Origin: Haloplanus salinarum
Lineage (GTDB): Archaea; Halobacteriota; Halobacteria; Halobacteriales; Haloferacaceae
Assembly (NCBI RefSeq): GCF_024498175.1
Contig: NZ_CP101823.1
Coordinates: forward strand, 620,001-684,000
DNA length: 64,000 bases
Direction: 5' to 3'
Part shown: in pieces, positions 9,467 through 17,602 of the stretch
Layout of the letters: the number at the start of each line of letters is the position of its first letter
How positions within the stretch are numbered: position 1 is the stretch's first letter
Notes under the pieces: generated by a model
Told to the model about the DNA's origin: nothing
Databases searched by the model: none
Seen by the model: the letters and a program-made list of their open reading frames with translations, nothing else
Translations under genes and position numbers: made by a program

Positions 9467-10261
9467 GTGACCCGTGTGAGCTCCGAGCCGGAGATCTACC
9501 TGCGGGAGATGGGATTGTCGGAGTACGAGGCGGCGACGTACGTGGGCCTGTTGCGCGGCGGCACGTCGACGGCCAAGGAGATTACCTCGCTCACCGGCGT
9601 CCCGCAGTCGCGCGTGTACGACGTGCTCGACTCGCTCAACGCCAAGGGGTTCGTCGTCGTCCAGGAGGGCCGCCCGAAGAAGTTCGGTCCGGTCGATCCG
9701 AACCAGGCAGTGTCGCAGTTCCGCGATTTCAAGCGCCGGGAGCACGTCCGCAAACTCGACGAGATTCAGGGGCTCGGCAACGACTTCCTTGACGCCGTCG
9801 AGGAAGCGGACTACGGACAGGAGCGCGACGACGAGGTGGACATCAGTTGGTCGTATCCGAACCGCCACCACATCCTCGAGAAGCTCGAACGGCTGGCCGA
9901 CTCCGCCACCGACGAGATGCTCATGATCACGACACCGGAGAGTTTCGAGCGAATCGCCAACCACCACGCCGAACTCCTCGGCGAGAAAGCCGAGGCGGGT
10001 GTCGGGATCCGCGCACTCGTCTCGGACGAGCGCGACCTCGACCCCGCGGTCGGCGACCGGGTGGCGGGGATGATGGAACTCCGGTTCGTCCAAGACATCC
10101 GCGGACGGCTCTACACGTACGACGGCGAGAACGTCCTCCTGGCGTTCAAGGCGCCGAACGACGACGGATACGTCGGTATCTCGACGACGAGCCCCCACCT
10201 CTACGCGACGCTCTCGCAACTCTTCGACCTCCTGTGGGACGACGGCGAACCGATGTCCTGA
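9467..10261 (+). CDS. TrmB-family transcriptional regulator
   Basis: A 264-residue regulator with an N-terminal winged helix (LGLSEYEAATYVGLLR-like opening, then SLTGVPQSRVYDVLDSL as the recognition helix region) followed by a TrmB effector-type domain (PNRHHILEKLERLADSA, then ITTPESFERIANHHAELL). TrmB proteins act as sugar- or metabolite-responsive repressors or activators binding palindromes near TATA boxes. The start is GTG 9467 or GTG 9476. It is divergent from the amine oxidase operon and probably controls it and itself through the palindrome at 9368-9389; the inducer is unknown. Confidence 0.85.
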   Translation: MTRVSSEPEIYLREMGLSEYEAATYVGLLRGGTSTAKEITSLTGVPQSRVYDVLDSLNAKGFVVVQEGRPKKFGPVDPNQAVSQFRDFKRREHVRKLDEIQGLGNDFLDAVEEADYGQERDDEVDISWSYPNRHHILEKLERLADSATDEMLMITTPESFERIANHHAELLGEKAEAGVGIRALVSDERDLDPAVGDRVAGMMELRFVQDIRGRLYTYDGENVLLAFKAPNDDGYVGISTTSPHLYATLSQLFDLLWDDGEPMS

Positions 10262-10343
10262 GACGGACTGCCCTCACCGTGTCCCGGCCGTCACCGATCA
10301 CGTGGCAGCGACGTTTTTAGTGACTCCCCGGGGACATGCCGGT

Positions 10344-10394
10344 ATGGATACGCCGAACACGAACGCCGCCGGCTACCGGGACCGTCGATGGTAG
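10344..10394 (+). CDS. 16-codon leader ORF overlapping the CNNM gene start
   Basis: ATG 10344 begins a 16-residue frame, MDTPNTNAAGYRDRRW, whose TAG overlaps the start of the following gene (ATGGTAG). A T-rich TATA-like element (GTTTTTAG, near 10312) lies about 28 bases upstream, which would place the transcript start at or just before this ATG. It could be a short translated leader or chance; no homology can be judged from 16 residues. Confidence 0.25.
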   Translation: MDTPNTNAAGYRDRRW

Positions 10395-11719
10395 AGTTCG
10401 CTCTCTCCGTCGGACGGCTCCTCGTCGCGTTGGTCCTCGTGGTGTTGAACGGGCTCTTCGTCGCCGCGGAGTTCGCCTTCGTTCGGGTTCGGGCCACGTC
10501 CGTCGAACAGCTCGTCGCCGACGGAACCCCCGGCGCGAAGGCCCTCCAGGACGTGATGACCGACCTCGACAACTACCTCGCGGTGACGCAACTCGGGATC
10601 ACCCTCGCCTCGCTGGGACTCGGGTGGGCCGGCGAACCGGCCATCGCGTCGCTCATCGAGCCCGCCCTCGGGTCGGTCCTCCCCGCGACGCTCGTCCACC
10701 TCGTCGCCGTCGGTATCGGCTTCGCGATCATCACGTTCCTCCACGTCGTCTTCGGCGAACTCGCCCCGAAGACGTTCGCCATCGCCCGGACCGAGCGGCT
10801 CTCGCTGTTGCTCGCACCGCCCATGAAGTTCTTCTATCTCCTCTTTTATCCGGGCATCGTCGTCTTCAACGGGGCGGCCAACGCGTTCACGCAGTTGCTC
10901 GGCGTGCCGCCGGCTTCCGAGTCCGACGAGACGCTCGGCGAGCGCGAGATCCGACGGGTCCTCGCCCGCTCCGGCGAGGAGGGCGACATCGACGTCGAGG
11001 AGGTGGCGATGATCGAGCGCGTGTTCGAACTCGACGACACCACCGTGCGGGAGGTCATGGTTCCGCGGCCGGACGTGGTGAGCGTGCCGGCCGACGCCAC
11101 GCTGTCCGACCTCCGCGAGACCGTCTTCGAGTCGGGTCACACGCGCTACCCCGTCGTCGAGGCCGACGACCCGAACCAGGTGGTCGGGTTCGTCGACGTC
11201 AAGGACGTACTGTACGCGGGCGAAGACGCCGAGGACCAGGCGGCGACGGCCGGCGACATCGCACGGGAGGTCATCGTCGTGCCCGAGACGACGGCGATCA
11301 ACGACCTCCTGTTGCAGTTCCGGGGGGAGCACCGCCAGATGGCCGCCGTGATCGACGAGTGGGGATCGTTCGAGGGGATCGCGACGATCGAGGACGTCGT
11401 GGAGGCCGTCGTCGGCGACCTGCGCGACGAGTTCGACGTCGACGGGCGCGAACCGGCGATCCGCCGTCGAGGTGACGGCGGGTACGACGCCGACGGCGGC
11501 GTCGCCATCGCGACGGTCAACGACGTCCTCGACGTCGACATCGAGCACGGGGCGGTCGAAACGATCGGCGGCGTGGTACTCAGCCGAATCGACCGTGCGC
11601 CCGAAACCGGCGACCGCGTCGAGATTGCGGGACGCGTCGTCGAGGTGACCGGCGTCGACGGCACCCGGATCTCGACGGTTCGGATCCACGAACGGGACGC
11701 CGAGTCGGCCGACGAGTGA
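10388..11719 (+). CDS. CNNM/CorC-type membrane protein with CBS pair (hemolysin-family)
   Basis: A 443-residue protein with an N-terminal DUF21/CNNM membrane domain (about 1-185, four hydrophobic segments, containing VLNGLFVAAEFAFVRVR and FGELAPKTFA), a tandem CBS domain (about 200-340, opening with VREVMVPRPDVVSV) and a C-terminal CorC/HlyC transporter-associated domain (about 350-435). The family is linked to Mg2+ or other cation efflux. It has its own promoter region and no coupled neighbours. The function is inferred from the family. Confidence 0.88.
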   Translation: MVEFALSVGRLLVALVLVVLNGLFVAAEFAFVRVRATSVEQLVADGTPGAKALQDVMTDLDNYLAVTQLGITLASLGLGWAGEPAIASLIEPALGSVLPATLVHLVAVGIGFAIITFLHVVFGELAPKTFAIARTERLSLLLAPPMKFFYLLFYPGIVVFNGAANAFTQLLGVPPASESDETLGEREIRRVLARSGEEGDIDVEEVAMIERVFELDDTTVREVMVPRPDVVSVPADATLSDLRETVFESGHTRYPVVEADDPNQVVGFVDVKDVLYAGEDAEDQAATAGDIAREVIVVPETTAINDLLLQFRGEHRQMAAVIDEWGSFEGIATIEDVVEAVVGDLRDEFDVDGREPAIRRRGDGGYDADGGVAIATVNDVLDVDIEHGAVETIGGVVLSRIDRAPETGDRVEIAGRVVEVTGVDGTRISTVRIHERDAESADE

Positions 11720-11787
11720 GCCGGCGGGCGCCCGCCCCAGCGACGAGCAGCGGGAACGTCTCGGAGTCGGGCGCCCTCGGCATCGAC

Positions 11788-12510
11788 TCAGCCCGTGACG
11801 GCCGACCGCCGCCCGGCGTAGCGGAGATACCCCTCCCGAGCGCCGACGGCGAGGAGAACGCCACCGACGAGTGCTAGCAGTCCCGCCTCCAGCGCCACGG
11901 GGACGGCGTCGACGACGCCCCATCCCGCGGCTACGCCGCCGACGAATCCGACCTGGAGGAGACAGATGGCCCCGAGTGCGTACCGGCGGGTGGGAGCGTA
12001 GAGCGAGCCGATTGCGGCTGTCTCCGCTATGGCGTGGACCGCGAGGACGGCCGCACCCGCGACACCGAGGGCCGCGTCGGCGACGTAGAGGGTGGCGAGG
12101 GCGACACCTTCGAGGCCGCGGTGGAGCGTCACGGCCCCCAGCGCGGCGTCCGCACAGCTGCCACAGTCCGTGAGGGTACGCCGCCGGGCGATGGCCGCGA
12201 GTCCCACGCCGGCGGTGACGCCGAGGACCGCACTCGCCGGGACCCTGTCGAGGGCCAGCGCGACCGAGAGGCCGCCGAGGACGACGAGCAACGGGTGGAC
12301 GAGACGCCGAACCGGAACGTTCCACCGACCGGCGACGGCGAGGACGAGGACGCCACCGAACAGGCTGGCGCCGACGGAGGCAGCGACGACGAGCGGGAAG
12401 TCGAGGCCCGCCGCGGCGGTCCCGACGCCGTGTGCGGCGACGGGCGTCGAGAGGGCAACGCTCGCGAGGCTGACGGCCACCACGCGACGGGGGGTGCGGT
12501 TCATTTCCAC
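11788..12510 (-). CDS. ZIP-like multi-pass membrane protein, copy 2
   Basis: A 240-residue paralogue of the protein at 4837-5577, collinear throughout. It has a signal-like N-terminus ending STPVAAHG, the CGSC pair, LHRGLEG in one membrane segment and VHAIAETAAIG in the next, and an Arg/Tyr-rich C-terminus. The two His-x-x-x-Glu motifs resemble the metal site of ZIP transporters. The start overlaps the end of the ferredoxin gene by 10 bases, so this is the last gene of the methanethiol oxidase operon. A role in supplying metal to, or exporting it from, the operon's enzyme is inferred from this repeated association. Confidence 0.65.
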   Translation of the reverse strand: MEMNRTPRRVVAVSLASVALSTPVAAHGVGTAAAGLDFPLVVAASVGASLFGGVLVLAVAGRWNVPVRRLVHPLLVVLGGLSVALALDRVPASAVLGVTAGVGLAAIARRRTLTDCGSCADAALGAVTLHRGLEGVALATLYVADAALGVAGAAVLAVHAIAETAAIGSLYAPTRRYALGAICLLQVGFVGGVAAGWGVVDAVPVALEAGLLALVGGVLLAVGAREGYLRYAGRRSAVTG

Positions 12511-12818
12511 GGGTTCGGAACGAGGTCCGCCTGAATCTCGGCACCGACTTCGATTCGACAGTCCGAGCGCGGTTCGGCCACACAGAGCAGGACGTAGCCG
12601 TCGCGCCGGTGTTTGGGTTTCAATCCCCGGGGGCGTTCGACGTGAACGAGGTCGCCGTCCAGCAGCCGGCCGGTGCAGGTGCCACAGGCACCGTACAGAC
12701 AGCCGTAGGGGACGCCGAGTCCCGCACGCTCGGTCGCGTCGATCACCGTCTCGCCCTCGGCGACGTCGACCGTCGCGTCCTGTCCGTCACGCCACTCCAG
12801 GGTGACCTCGTGGGACAT
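12501..12818 (-). CDS. 2Fe-2S ferredoxin
   Basis: A 105-residue plant-type [2Fe-2S] ferredoxin. Cluster ligands are C40, C45 and C48 in YGCLYGACGTC and C79 in YVLLCVAEP. It is shorter than the abundant haloarchaeal ferredoxin and lacks that protein's acidic insertion, so it is probably a dedicated electron carrier. It starts at the base immediately before the stop codon of the methanethiol oxidase-type gene and overlaps the ZIP-like gene, so all three are co-translated. It could accept electrons from the oxidase or serve in its maturation; neither is shown. Confidence 0.9.
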   Translation of the reverse strand: MSHEVTLEWRDGQDATVDVAEGETVIDATERAGLGVPYGCLYGACGTCTGRLLDGDLVHVERPRGLKPKHRRDGYVLLCVAEPRSDCRIEVGAEIQADLVPNPWK

Positions 12819-14222
12819 CTACTGCCAGACGTCGCTGGTGCAGTCCCCGCCGGGCCAGCGAATCTCGTGGGCGCGGGCCGGGCCGCCCGGGGCGTCGCCG
12901 AAGTCGACGAGGAAGTCCTCGTCGAGTTCCATCCGTCCCTCGTCGGGGTAGACGTCCGCCTTCAGCATCACCGACCCCTCCTCGGCGATGTCGGGGTAGA
13001 ACTGGTTGTCCCACGAGGAGAACAGGGACGTGGTCCAGTAGACGCGCTTGCCGTCGCGCGAGAGCTGGAGCATCTGGGGTGCTCCCCGGATCTCCGTCCC
13101 CTGCACCTCCTGTCGGTCGCTGAAGTTGCCGCCGGCCCAGATCCGGTCGACCAGTCGAGGGTTGCCGAAGTCGCTCACGTCGTACATCCGCATGTCGCCG
13201 TGCAGCCAGTTCGAGAAGAACAGGTACTGATCGTCGAGCGAGAGGACGATGTCCGTCACGAGACCGGGGACGGGCATGTCCCAGTCGGGGTGCTCGCGGG
13301 ACTCGACGTCGATGACCTTCTCCCACTCCCAGTGGCCGTCGCTCTCCTCCCAGAAACGAAGGATGTTCGAGGAGAGCGCCGCGCCGACGTAGCCCTGCGT
13401 CTCCTCGGGGTCGTGGGGCATCCGGATCTCCAGCGGAATCTGCCCCTCCTCGCCGAAGTTCAGGGTCTGCTGGTGTTCCTTGTTCTCCCAGTCCCAGATG
13501 TGGATGCTGTCGCCGTACTTGCCCTCCTCGACGTCGTCGAGGTCGAAGCCGGGGTAGTAGGTCTTCGGCGCCGCCCACTCCGTCGAGATCATCACGTTGT
13601 GGCGGGGCTGGTACCAGTAGTCGTAGTTCATCTCCATGTCGCCGCGGTCGGCTTCCCAGTGGCCGTCGATGGAGAAGTCGCTCTGGTCCAACTGGAGGAA
13701 GCCACCGGGGAGTTCGCCGTCGGCGTCCCCGAGCATACTGATGACGACCTTCCCTCCCGGCACGCAGTGGACGGTGTGGGGTGCCGAGAGGTCGTATTCG
13801 AAGATCTCCTCGGGCTCGATGACGTTCTCGATCTCCATGTTCCGCGGATCCTCGGCGTCGAGGATGTGGATACGGGAGGACCGCTGTCCGGGGACGATGA
13901 GGTGATCACGCATCAGCCCCTCGGTGTGACACGACGACGAACAGGTGTTCCAGCCGAAGTGGTGGAGTTCGTCGCCCTTGTTCGGCATCTCGACGGTGTC
14001 GACCAGTTCGCTGTACGTGTCCGATTCGGGGTCGAGGTCGACGACGCCGATGAAGTCGGAGCCGTCGACGTCCATCCCGACACGGAGTGCGATGACGAAG
14101 GCGGTCTTCTCGCGCTCCGACTCGGTCCGCATCGCCCCAGGCGTCGGATACCCCGGTCCTTCGACCTCGTGGTGTTCGTGTCCGTGCTCCTCTGCCGTGC
14201 CGCTGGGTTCGTCAGTGCTCAT
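12819..14222 (-). CDS. Selenium-binding protein / methanethiol oxidase family (SBP56)
   Basis: A 467-residue member of the SELENBP1/MtoX family, copper-dependent enzymes that oxidise methanethiol to formaldehyde, hydrogen sulfide and hydrogen peroxide. Recognisable segments are HHFGWNTCSSSCH (residues 87-99), the repeated beta-propeller pieces ending HDPEETQGYVG, SLDDQYLFFSNWLHGDMRMYD, and the C-terminal HEIRWPGGDCTSDVWQ. The N-terminus HGHEHHEVEG is His-rich and could bind metal. ATG 14222 is chosen because a TATA box lies about 28 bases before it; longer frames upstream cross the promoter. It heads an operon with a ferredoxin and a ZIP-like membrane protein. Confidence 0.88.
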   Translation of the reverse strand: MSTDEPSGTAEEHGHEHHEVEGPGYPTPGAMRTESEREKTAFVIALRVGMDVDGSDFIGVVDLDPESDTYSELVDTVEMPNKGDELHHFGWNTCSSSCHTEGLMRDHLIVPGQRSSRIHILDAEDPRNMEIENVIEPEEIFEYDLSAPHTVHCVPGGKVVISMLGDADGELPGGFLQLDQSDFSIDGHWEADRGDMEMNYDYWYQPRHNVMISTEWAAPKTYYPGFDLDDVEEGKYGDSIHIWDWENKEHQQTLNFGEEGQIPLEIRMPHDPEETQGYVGAALSSNILRFWEESDGHWEWEKVIDVESREHPDWDMPVPGLVTDIVLSLDDQYLFFSNWLHGDMRMYDVSDFGNPRLVDRIWAGGNFSDRQEVQGTEIRGAPQMLQLSRDGKRVYWTTSLFSSWDNQFYPDIAEEGSVMLKADVYPDEGRMELDEDFLVDFGDAPGGPARAHEIRWPGGDCTSDVWQ

Positions 14223-14249
14223 GCCAGACACTATCATACACTGTACGAA

Positions 14250-14281
14250 CATAAATAATGATTGAGTTGTCGAGCGACAAC
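14250..14281. promoter_or_regulatory. Promoter and 16-bp palindrome between oxidase operon and HTH-10 regulator
   Basis: Read on the minus strand, ATTATTTATG (14251-14260) is a TATA box placed so that transcription would start at or next to the ATG at 14222, a leaderless arrangement. Beside it, GTTGTCG-AG-CGACAAC (14266-14281) is a perfect 7-bp inverted repeat and a candidate operator for the divergent regulator at 14371. Confidence 0.6.
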
Positions 14282-14370
14282 ACGTGTCGGTCAGCCTTCG
14301 AGAAGTCTTATGGGCTGGCCGGCGTACCACGGGGTGTGTTAGCGGTGTCCCACGACGGCCGGGAGGGTAG

Positions 14371-15090
14371 ATGATGCGCGAGTTCGCGTTCGATATCGTC
14401 TACGAGACGGGTGCCGATCCGGTGATGGACGTGTTCATCGAATATCCGACACTCGTCGGCGAGGCGTTGCACGGCTGCGTGACCGAGGACAGTTTCTGGC
14501 GCGTCGAGCGACTGACCGGCCCGACGGCGGCGCTCGATTCGGTCGAACGACTCCGCCTCGACGAGACGGTCCGGACGGCGTCGGTGACCGAGACGAACTG
14601 TACGGCCACGCGGACCCACGACGTGCTGGACCGCTCGGAGGACGAGCGGGTGATCTACACGCACCTCGACGGAATCGAGGACGGCGACTCCGTCCAGACG
14701 CTCTCGGCTCGATATTTACCCAGCGGGTCGCTCTTCTGTACCACACGACGGGAGGCACGACATCGCTGGCGCATCTTCCTGCAGTCGGACGAGAAGGTGG
14801 GTCTGCTCTACGACGCCCTGAGCGCGAATCTGCGATCCGGGCTCTCCTTTCACATGAGTCATCTCGGCGAGGCCGAAGAGTGGGGACACGATTCGTTGGG
14901 ATCGGTCTCGCTCCCTCCGGATCAGCGACGGGCGATGCGGGCCGCTCTCGATCACGGCTACTACCGGACGCCACGCGAAATCACGCTCGACGAGCTGGCG
15001 GGGAATCTGGACGTACCGCGGTCGACGCTCTCCTACCGGCTGCGTCGGGCGGAAGAACGACTCGTCACGGGCTATCTCGGCGAGACGTAG
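14371..15090 (+). CDS. HTH-10 (bacterio-opsin activator-type) regulator
   Basis: A 239-residue regulator of the haloarchaeal Bat-like HTH-10 family. The N-terminal part is a sensor-like domain without recognisable cofactor motifs. The C-terminal HTH_10 is clear: LPPDQRRAMRAALDHGYY, then ITLDELAGNLDVPRSTLSYRLRRAEERLV. Haloarchaeal regulators of this class control, among others, DMSO reductase genes. Its position opposite the methanethiol oxidase operon suggests it responds to sulfur compounds, by inference. Two starts (14371, 14374) are possible. Its TAG is directly followed by the ndk stop on the other strand. Confidence 0.85.
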   Translation: MMREFAFDIVYETGADPVMDVFIEYPTLVGEALHGCVTEDSFWRVERLTGPTAALDSVERLRLDETVRTASVTETNCTATRTHDVLDRSEDERVIYTHLDGIEDGDSVQTLSARYLPSGSLFCTTRREARHRWRIFLQSDEKVGLLYDALSANLRSGLSFHMSHLGEAEEWGHDSLGSVSLPPDQRRAMRAALDHGYYRTPREITLDELAGNLDVPRSTLSYRLRRAEERLVTGYLGET

Positions 15091-15555
15091 CTACTCGTAC
15101 AGCCAGGTCTCGTCGACCTTCTCGTAGTCGGCGAGTTCGTCCTCGTCGAAGAAGAGGTCGATCTCGCGCTCGTTCGCGCCCTCGTCCTCGTGGTCGGAGC
15201 CGTGGATGACGTTCCGACCGAGGTCGAGGCCGAAGTCGCCGCGGATGGTGCCCGGTGCGGACTCCGCGGGATCGGTCTCGCCCATCATGTTACGGACCTG
15301 CCGAGTGGCGTCCTGTCCCTCCCAGACCATCGCCATCACCGGGCCGGAGGTGATGAAGTCGACGAGGCCGTCGAAGAAGGGCTTGCCCTCGTGTTCGCCG
15401 TAGTGTTCGTGGGCCAGTTCGTCGGAGATCCGCATGAACTTCGCGCCGACGAGCTTGAGGCCGCGGTCCTCGAACCGCGAGATGATCTCGCCGATGAGGC
15501 CGCGCTGGACCCCGTCGGGTTTGACCATCACGAAGGTGCGCTCGGCGTCGCTCAT
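15091..15555 (-). CDS. ndk: Nucleoside diphosphate kinase
   Basis: A 154-residue NDK that transfers the gamma-phosphate of ATP to nucleoside diphosphates. It opens with [18 protein letters not shown], and the catalytic histidine is in [18 protein letters not shown], matching the NxxHGSDSxxSA-type signature with acidic replacements. It is the last gene of a ribosomal-protein operon (L7Ae, S28e, L24e, Ndk), an order conserved in haloarchaea, and overlaps L24e by 4 bases. Confidence 0.97.
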   Translation of the reverse strand: MSDAERTFVMVKPDGVQRGLIGEIISRFEDRGLKLVGAKFMRISDELAHEHYGEHEGKPFFDGLVDFITSGPVMAMVWEGQDATRQVRNMMGETDPAESAPGTIRGDFGLDLGRNVIHGSDHEDEGANEREIDLFFDEDELADYEKVDETWLYE

Positions 15556-15749
15556 TCCTCACCCTGGCCGCCGGCCGCCTGCCCGTCCTCGGTCCACTCG
15601 AGGTCGCGGGCCTCGCGCCCGAGGAAGTAGTTCTTCTCGGCTTTGGAGTCCACGAAATGCAGGATCGTGCCGTCCGTCCTGACGTACATGGTCCCCGTAC
15701 CGGGTTCGATCTCTTCGCCCGTGTAGTCACAGGTGCGTGTATCGACCAT
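15552..15749 (-). CDS. rpl24e: Ribosomal protein L24e
   Basis: A 65-residue zinc-ribbon-like large-subunit protein. It begins [19 protein letters not shown] and continues with [22 protein letters not shown], typical for archaeal L24e. The pairing cysteines of some homologues are reduced to a single Cys here. ATG at 15749 shares a base with the S28e stop, and the end overlaps ndk. Confidence 0.95.
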   Translation of the reverse strand: MVDTRTCDYTGEEIEPGTGTMYVRTDGTILHFVDSKAEKNYFLGREARDLEWTEDGQAAGGQGEE

Positions 15750-15973
15750 TACTGCCCTCCGATGGAGTCGGCGTCGCGCTGTGTCTCGCGCAACTGGAGC
15801 ACGTCGCCCTCGCGGACGGGGCCCAGCACGTTGCGCGTGATGATTCGACCCTGGTTCGATCCCTCCTGGATGCGACATTTGACCTGCATGGCTTCGCCGT
15901 GCATGCCGGTCTTGCCGACGATCTCGATTACCTCGGCGGGCATCGAGTCGCTGGCACTCTCTTCGGCGCTCAT
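15749..15973 (-). CDS. rps28e: Ribosomal protein S28e
   Basis: A 74-residue small-subunit OB-fold protein. It has the family core [22 protein letters not shown], then [20 protein letters not shown], ending [11 protein letters not shown]. The first nine or ten residues are an acidic extension that could be shortened if the Met in SDSMPAEV is used. It overlaps L24e by one base and follows L7Ae by 6 bases. Confidence 0.97.
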   Translation of the reverse strand: MSAEESASDSMPAEVIEIVGKTGMHGEAMQVKCRIQEGSNQGRIITRNVLGPVREGDVLQLRETQRDADSIGGQ

Positions 15974-15979
15974 GGTCGC

Positions 15980-16342
15980 TTACCGGAGGTCCTCGACCTT
16001 GGTGCTGATGTCTTCGACCTGTTCCTCGGCGTCGCCCGCGTCGACGATGGCGGCCGCGGCGCTCCCGACCTCGAGCCCCGCCGCGTGACCGACGTCGTCC
16101 TGTGTCTCGACGAAGACGTAGGGGATGCCCTTCTCGTCGGCGAGTTCGGGCAGGTGCATCACGATCTCTTCGGGTTGGACGTCCTCCGCGATAATGACGA
16201 GGTCGGCGTTGCCGCGTTCGACCGCCTTCGTCGTCTCGTTGGTTCCTTTCTTGACACTACCGGTGTCTCGCGCTACTTCGAGCGCCTCGATGGCGCTTTC
16301 GGCGAGGTCCGCCGGAACATCGAAATTGACGTAAACTGACAT
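15980..16342 (-). CDS. rpl7ae: Ribosomal protein L7Ae
   Basis: A 120-residue kink-turn RNA-binding protein that works in the ribosome, in C/D and H/ACA sRNPs and in RNase P. It shows [27 protein letters not shown], then [15 protein letters not shown]. It heads the L7Ae-S28e-L24e-ndk operon. A TATA-like TTTTATGGGG (minus strand, near 16480) lies upstream, implying a leader of roughly 100 bases. Confidence 0.97.
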   Translation of the reverse strand: MSVYVNFDVPADLAESAIEALEVARDTGSVKKGTNETTKAVERGNADLVIIAEDVQPEEIVMHLPELADEKGIPYVFVETQDDVGHAAGLEVGSAAAAIVDAGDAEEQVEDISTKVEDLR

Positions 16343-16531
16343 GATTTGTACCTCCCACCCGTCGGCTCGCGCACCTCACCAGCCGTGGCGGCCGGCCGCC
16401 GGCCGCCGGAGTTCCCTGATGGGGAGGCGCATCATCAACCGCGGGCAGGCTGTACGAGCGATTAGCAGGGGACCCCATAAAAGCGCTTTCAAAGCCGAGA
16501 GGCAGTGTGAGGGCGGCACACGGTAGGTGGC

Positions 16532-17470
16532 TTACGCGAGTTCGTCCAGTTCCAGCGGCGGCAGCGACGCTTCGATTTCGTCGCGGCGCCCCTCCAGCCA
16601 CTCGGGCAACACGAGACGCTCCCCCAGGTGTTCGAGGTCCTCGTCGACCGTGTATCCCGGTTCCTCCGTCGCGTACTCGAAGAGGACGCCGCCGGTCGTC
16701 CGCGTGTAGACCGACTCGAACCACTTGCGGTCGATGATCTCCGTCGGCCGCAGCCCGTGGTCCATGAGGACCTGCCGCCACTCCGGCTGGGTCGCCTGGG
16801 TCACCTGGAAGGCGACGTGGTGGACCGTCCCCGCGCCGGGCCGGCCGCTCCGCGCGTCCGGATCCTCGACGACGTCGACGACGTAGCCGAGGTCGCCGTC
16901 GGCCACGTAGCGCCGCCGGTCGCCCTCGTCGCCGGCCGCCTCGAAGCCCATCGTCTCCAGCAGCGTCGCCGTCCGGTCGGCGTCGGAAAGCGAGAGGGTG
17001 ACGCCGAAAAAACCCCGGATCGCGTGGTCGGCGGGTACCGGTCCCTCGGGAGGGTCCCCCGCCGGGGCGTCGGCCCGCGCCACCAGTTCCAGCGGCAGAC
17101 CGTCGGGGTCGCGAAACGGGATCACGACGTCGCCGAACCGTTCCCGCGGTTCGTCGGCGTCGACGCCTTCGGCGCCGAGTCGGTCGACCCAGTAGTCGAC
17201 GGCGTCGCCCGGGATCAGGAACGCGACGGCGCTCGCCTGTCCGTTGCCCACCCGCCCGGGCCGCGCGTTCGGGTACGGGAAGACGGTCATGCTGGTCCCC
17301 GGGGAGCCGCCGTGGTCGCCGTAGAACAGGTGGTACACCGACGTGTCGTCCTGGTTCACGCTCCGCTTGACGAGGCGGAGACCGAGGGTTTCGGTGTAGA
17401 ACCGTGCGTTCCGAGCGGGGTCGCTCCCGACGGCGGTGACGTGGTGGATTCCCGGGATGTCGCCTGGCAT
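16532..17470 (-). CDS. VOC-family ring-cleaving dioxygenase / glyoxalase-like protein
   Basis: A 312-residue protein made of two vicinal-oxygen-chelate domains. The first metal His is in IPGIHHVTAVGSD at the N-terminus and the second-half His in GTVHHVAFQV, with a Glu in GGVLFEYATEEPG. It resembles the MhqO/PcpA-type hydroquinone dioxygenases that use Fe(II) or Mn(II). In many prokaryotes these act in quinone or thiol-stress detoxification, but the substrate here is unknown. It is divergent from tmcA, with about 130 bases between the starts. Confidence 0.82.
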   Translation of the reverse strand: MPGDIPGIHHVTAVGSDPARNARFYTETLGLRLVKRSVNQDDTSVYHLFYGDHGGSPGTSMTVFPYPNARPGRVGNGQASAVAFLIPGDAVDYWVDRLGAEGVDADEPRERFGDVVIPFRDPDGLPLELVARADAPAGDPPEGPVPADHAIRGFFGVTLSLSDADRTATLLETMGFEAAGDEGDRRRYVADGDLGYVVDVVEDPDARSGRPGAGTVHHVAFQVTQATQPEWRQVLMDHGLRPTEIIDRKWFESVYTRTTGGVLFEYATEEPGYTVDEDLEHLGERLVLPEWLEGRRDEIEASLPPLELDELA

Positions 17471-17602
17471 ACGCCGTCGTACGTGTCGGCTGGAGTTAAC
17501 GACTCCGTAACCGCGACGTCACCACGTGACACGACCGTCACCGGCCGCCCTCGACCGGCCGGGAGGGCAAGGCCCTTGGTCGCCGCCGGGGTACGGCCGG
17601 GC

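Noticed and set aside
10373-12583. Very long minus-strand open frame opposite the CNNM gene
   Set aside because: It has Arg-rich, low-complexity composition and lies antisense to a clear gene; such shadows are common at this GC content. The same holds for long frames at 28196-30289, 58824-60800 and elsewhere.
16628-17602. N-terminal extension of TmcA by about 325 codons
   Set aside because: The extension is antisense to the VOC dioxygenase gene and has no TmcA-like sequence; ATG 17603 fits the family start.
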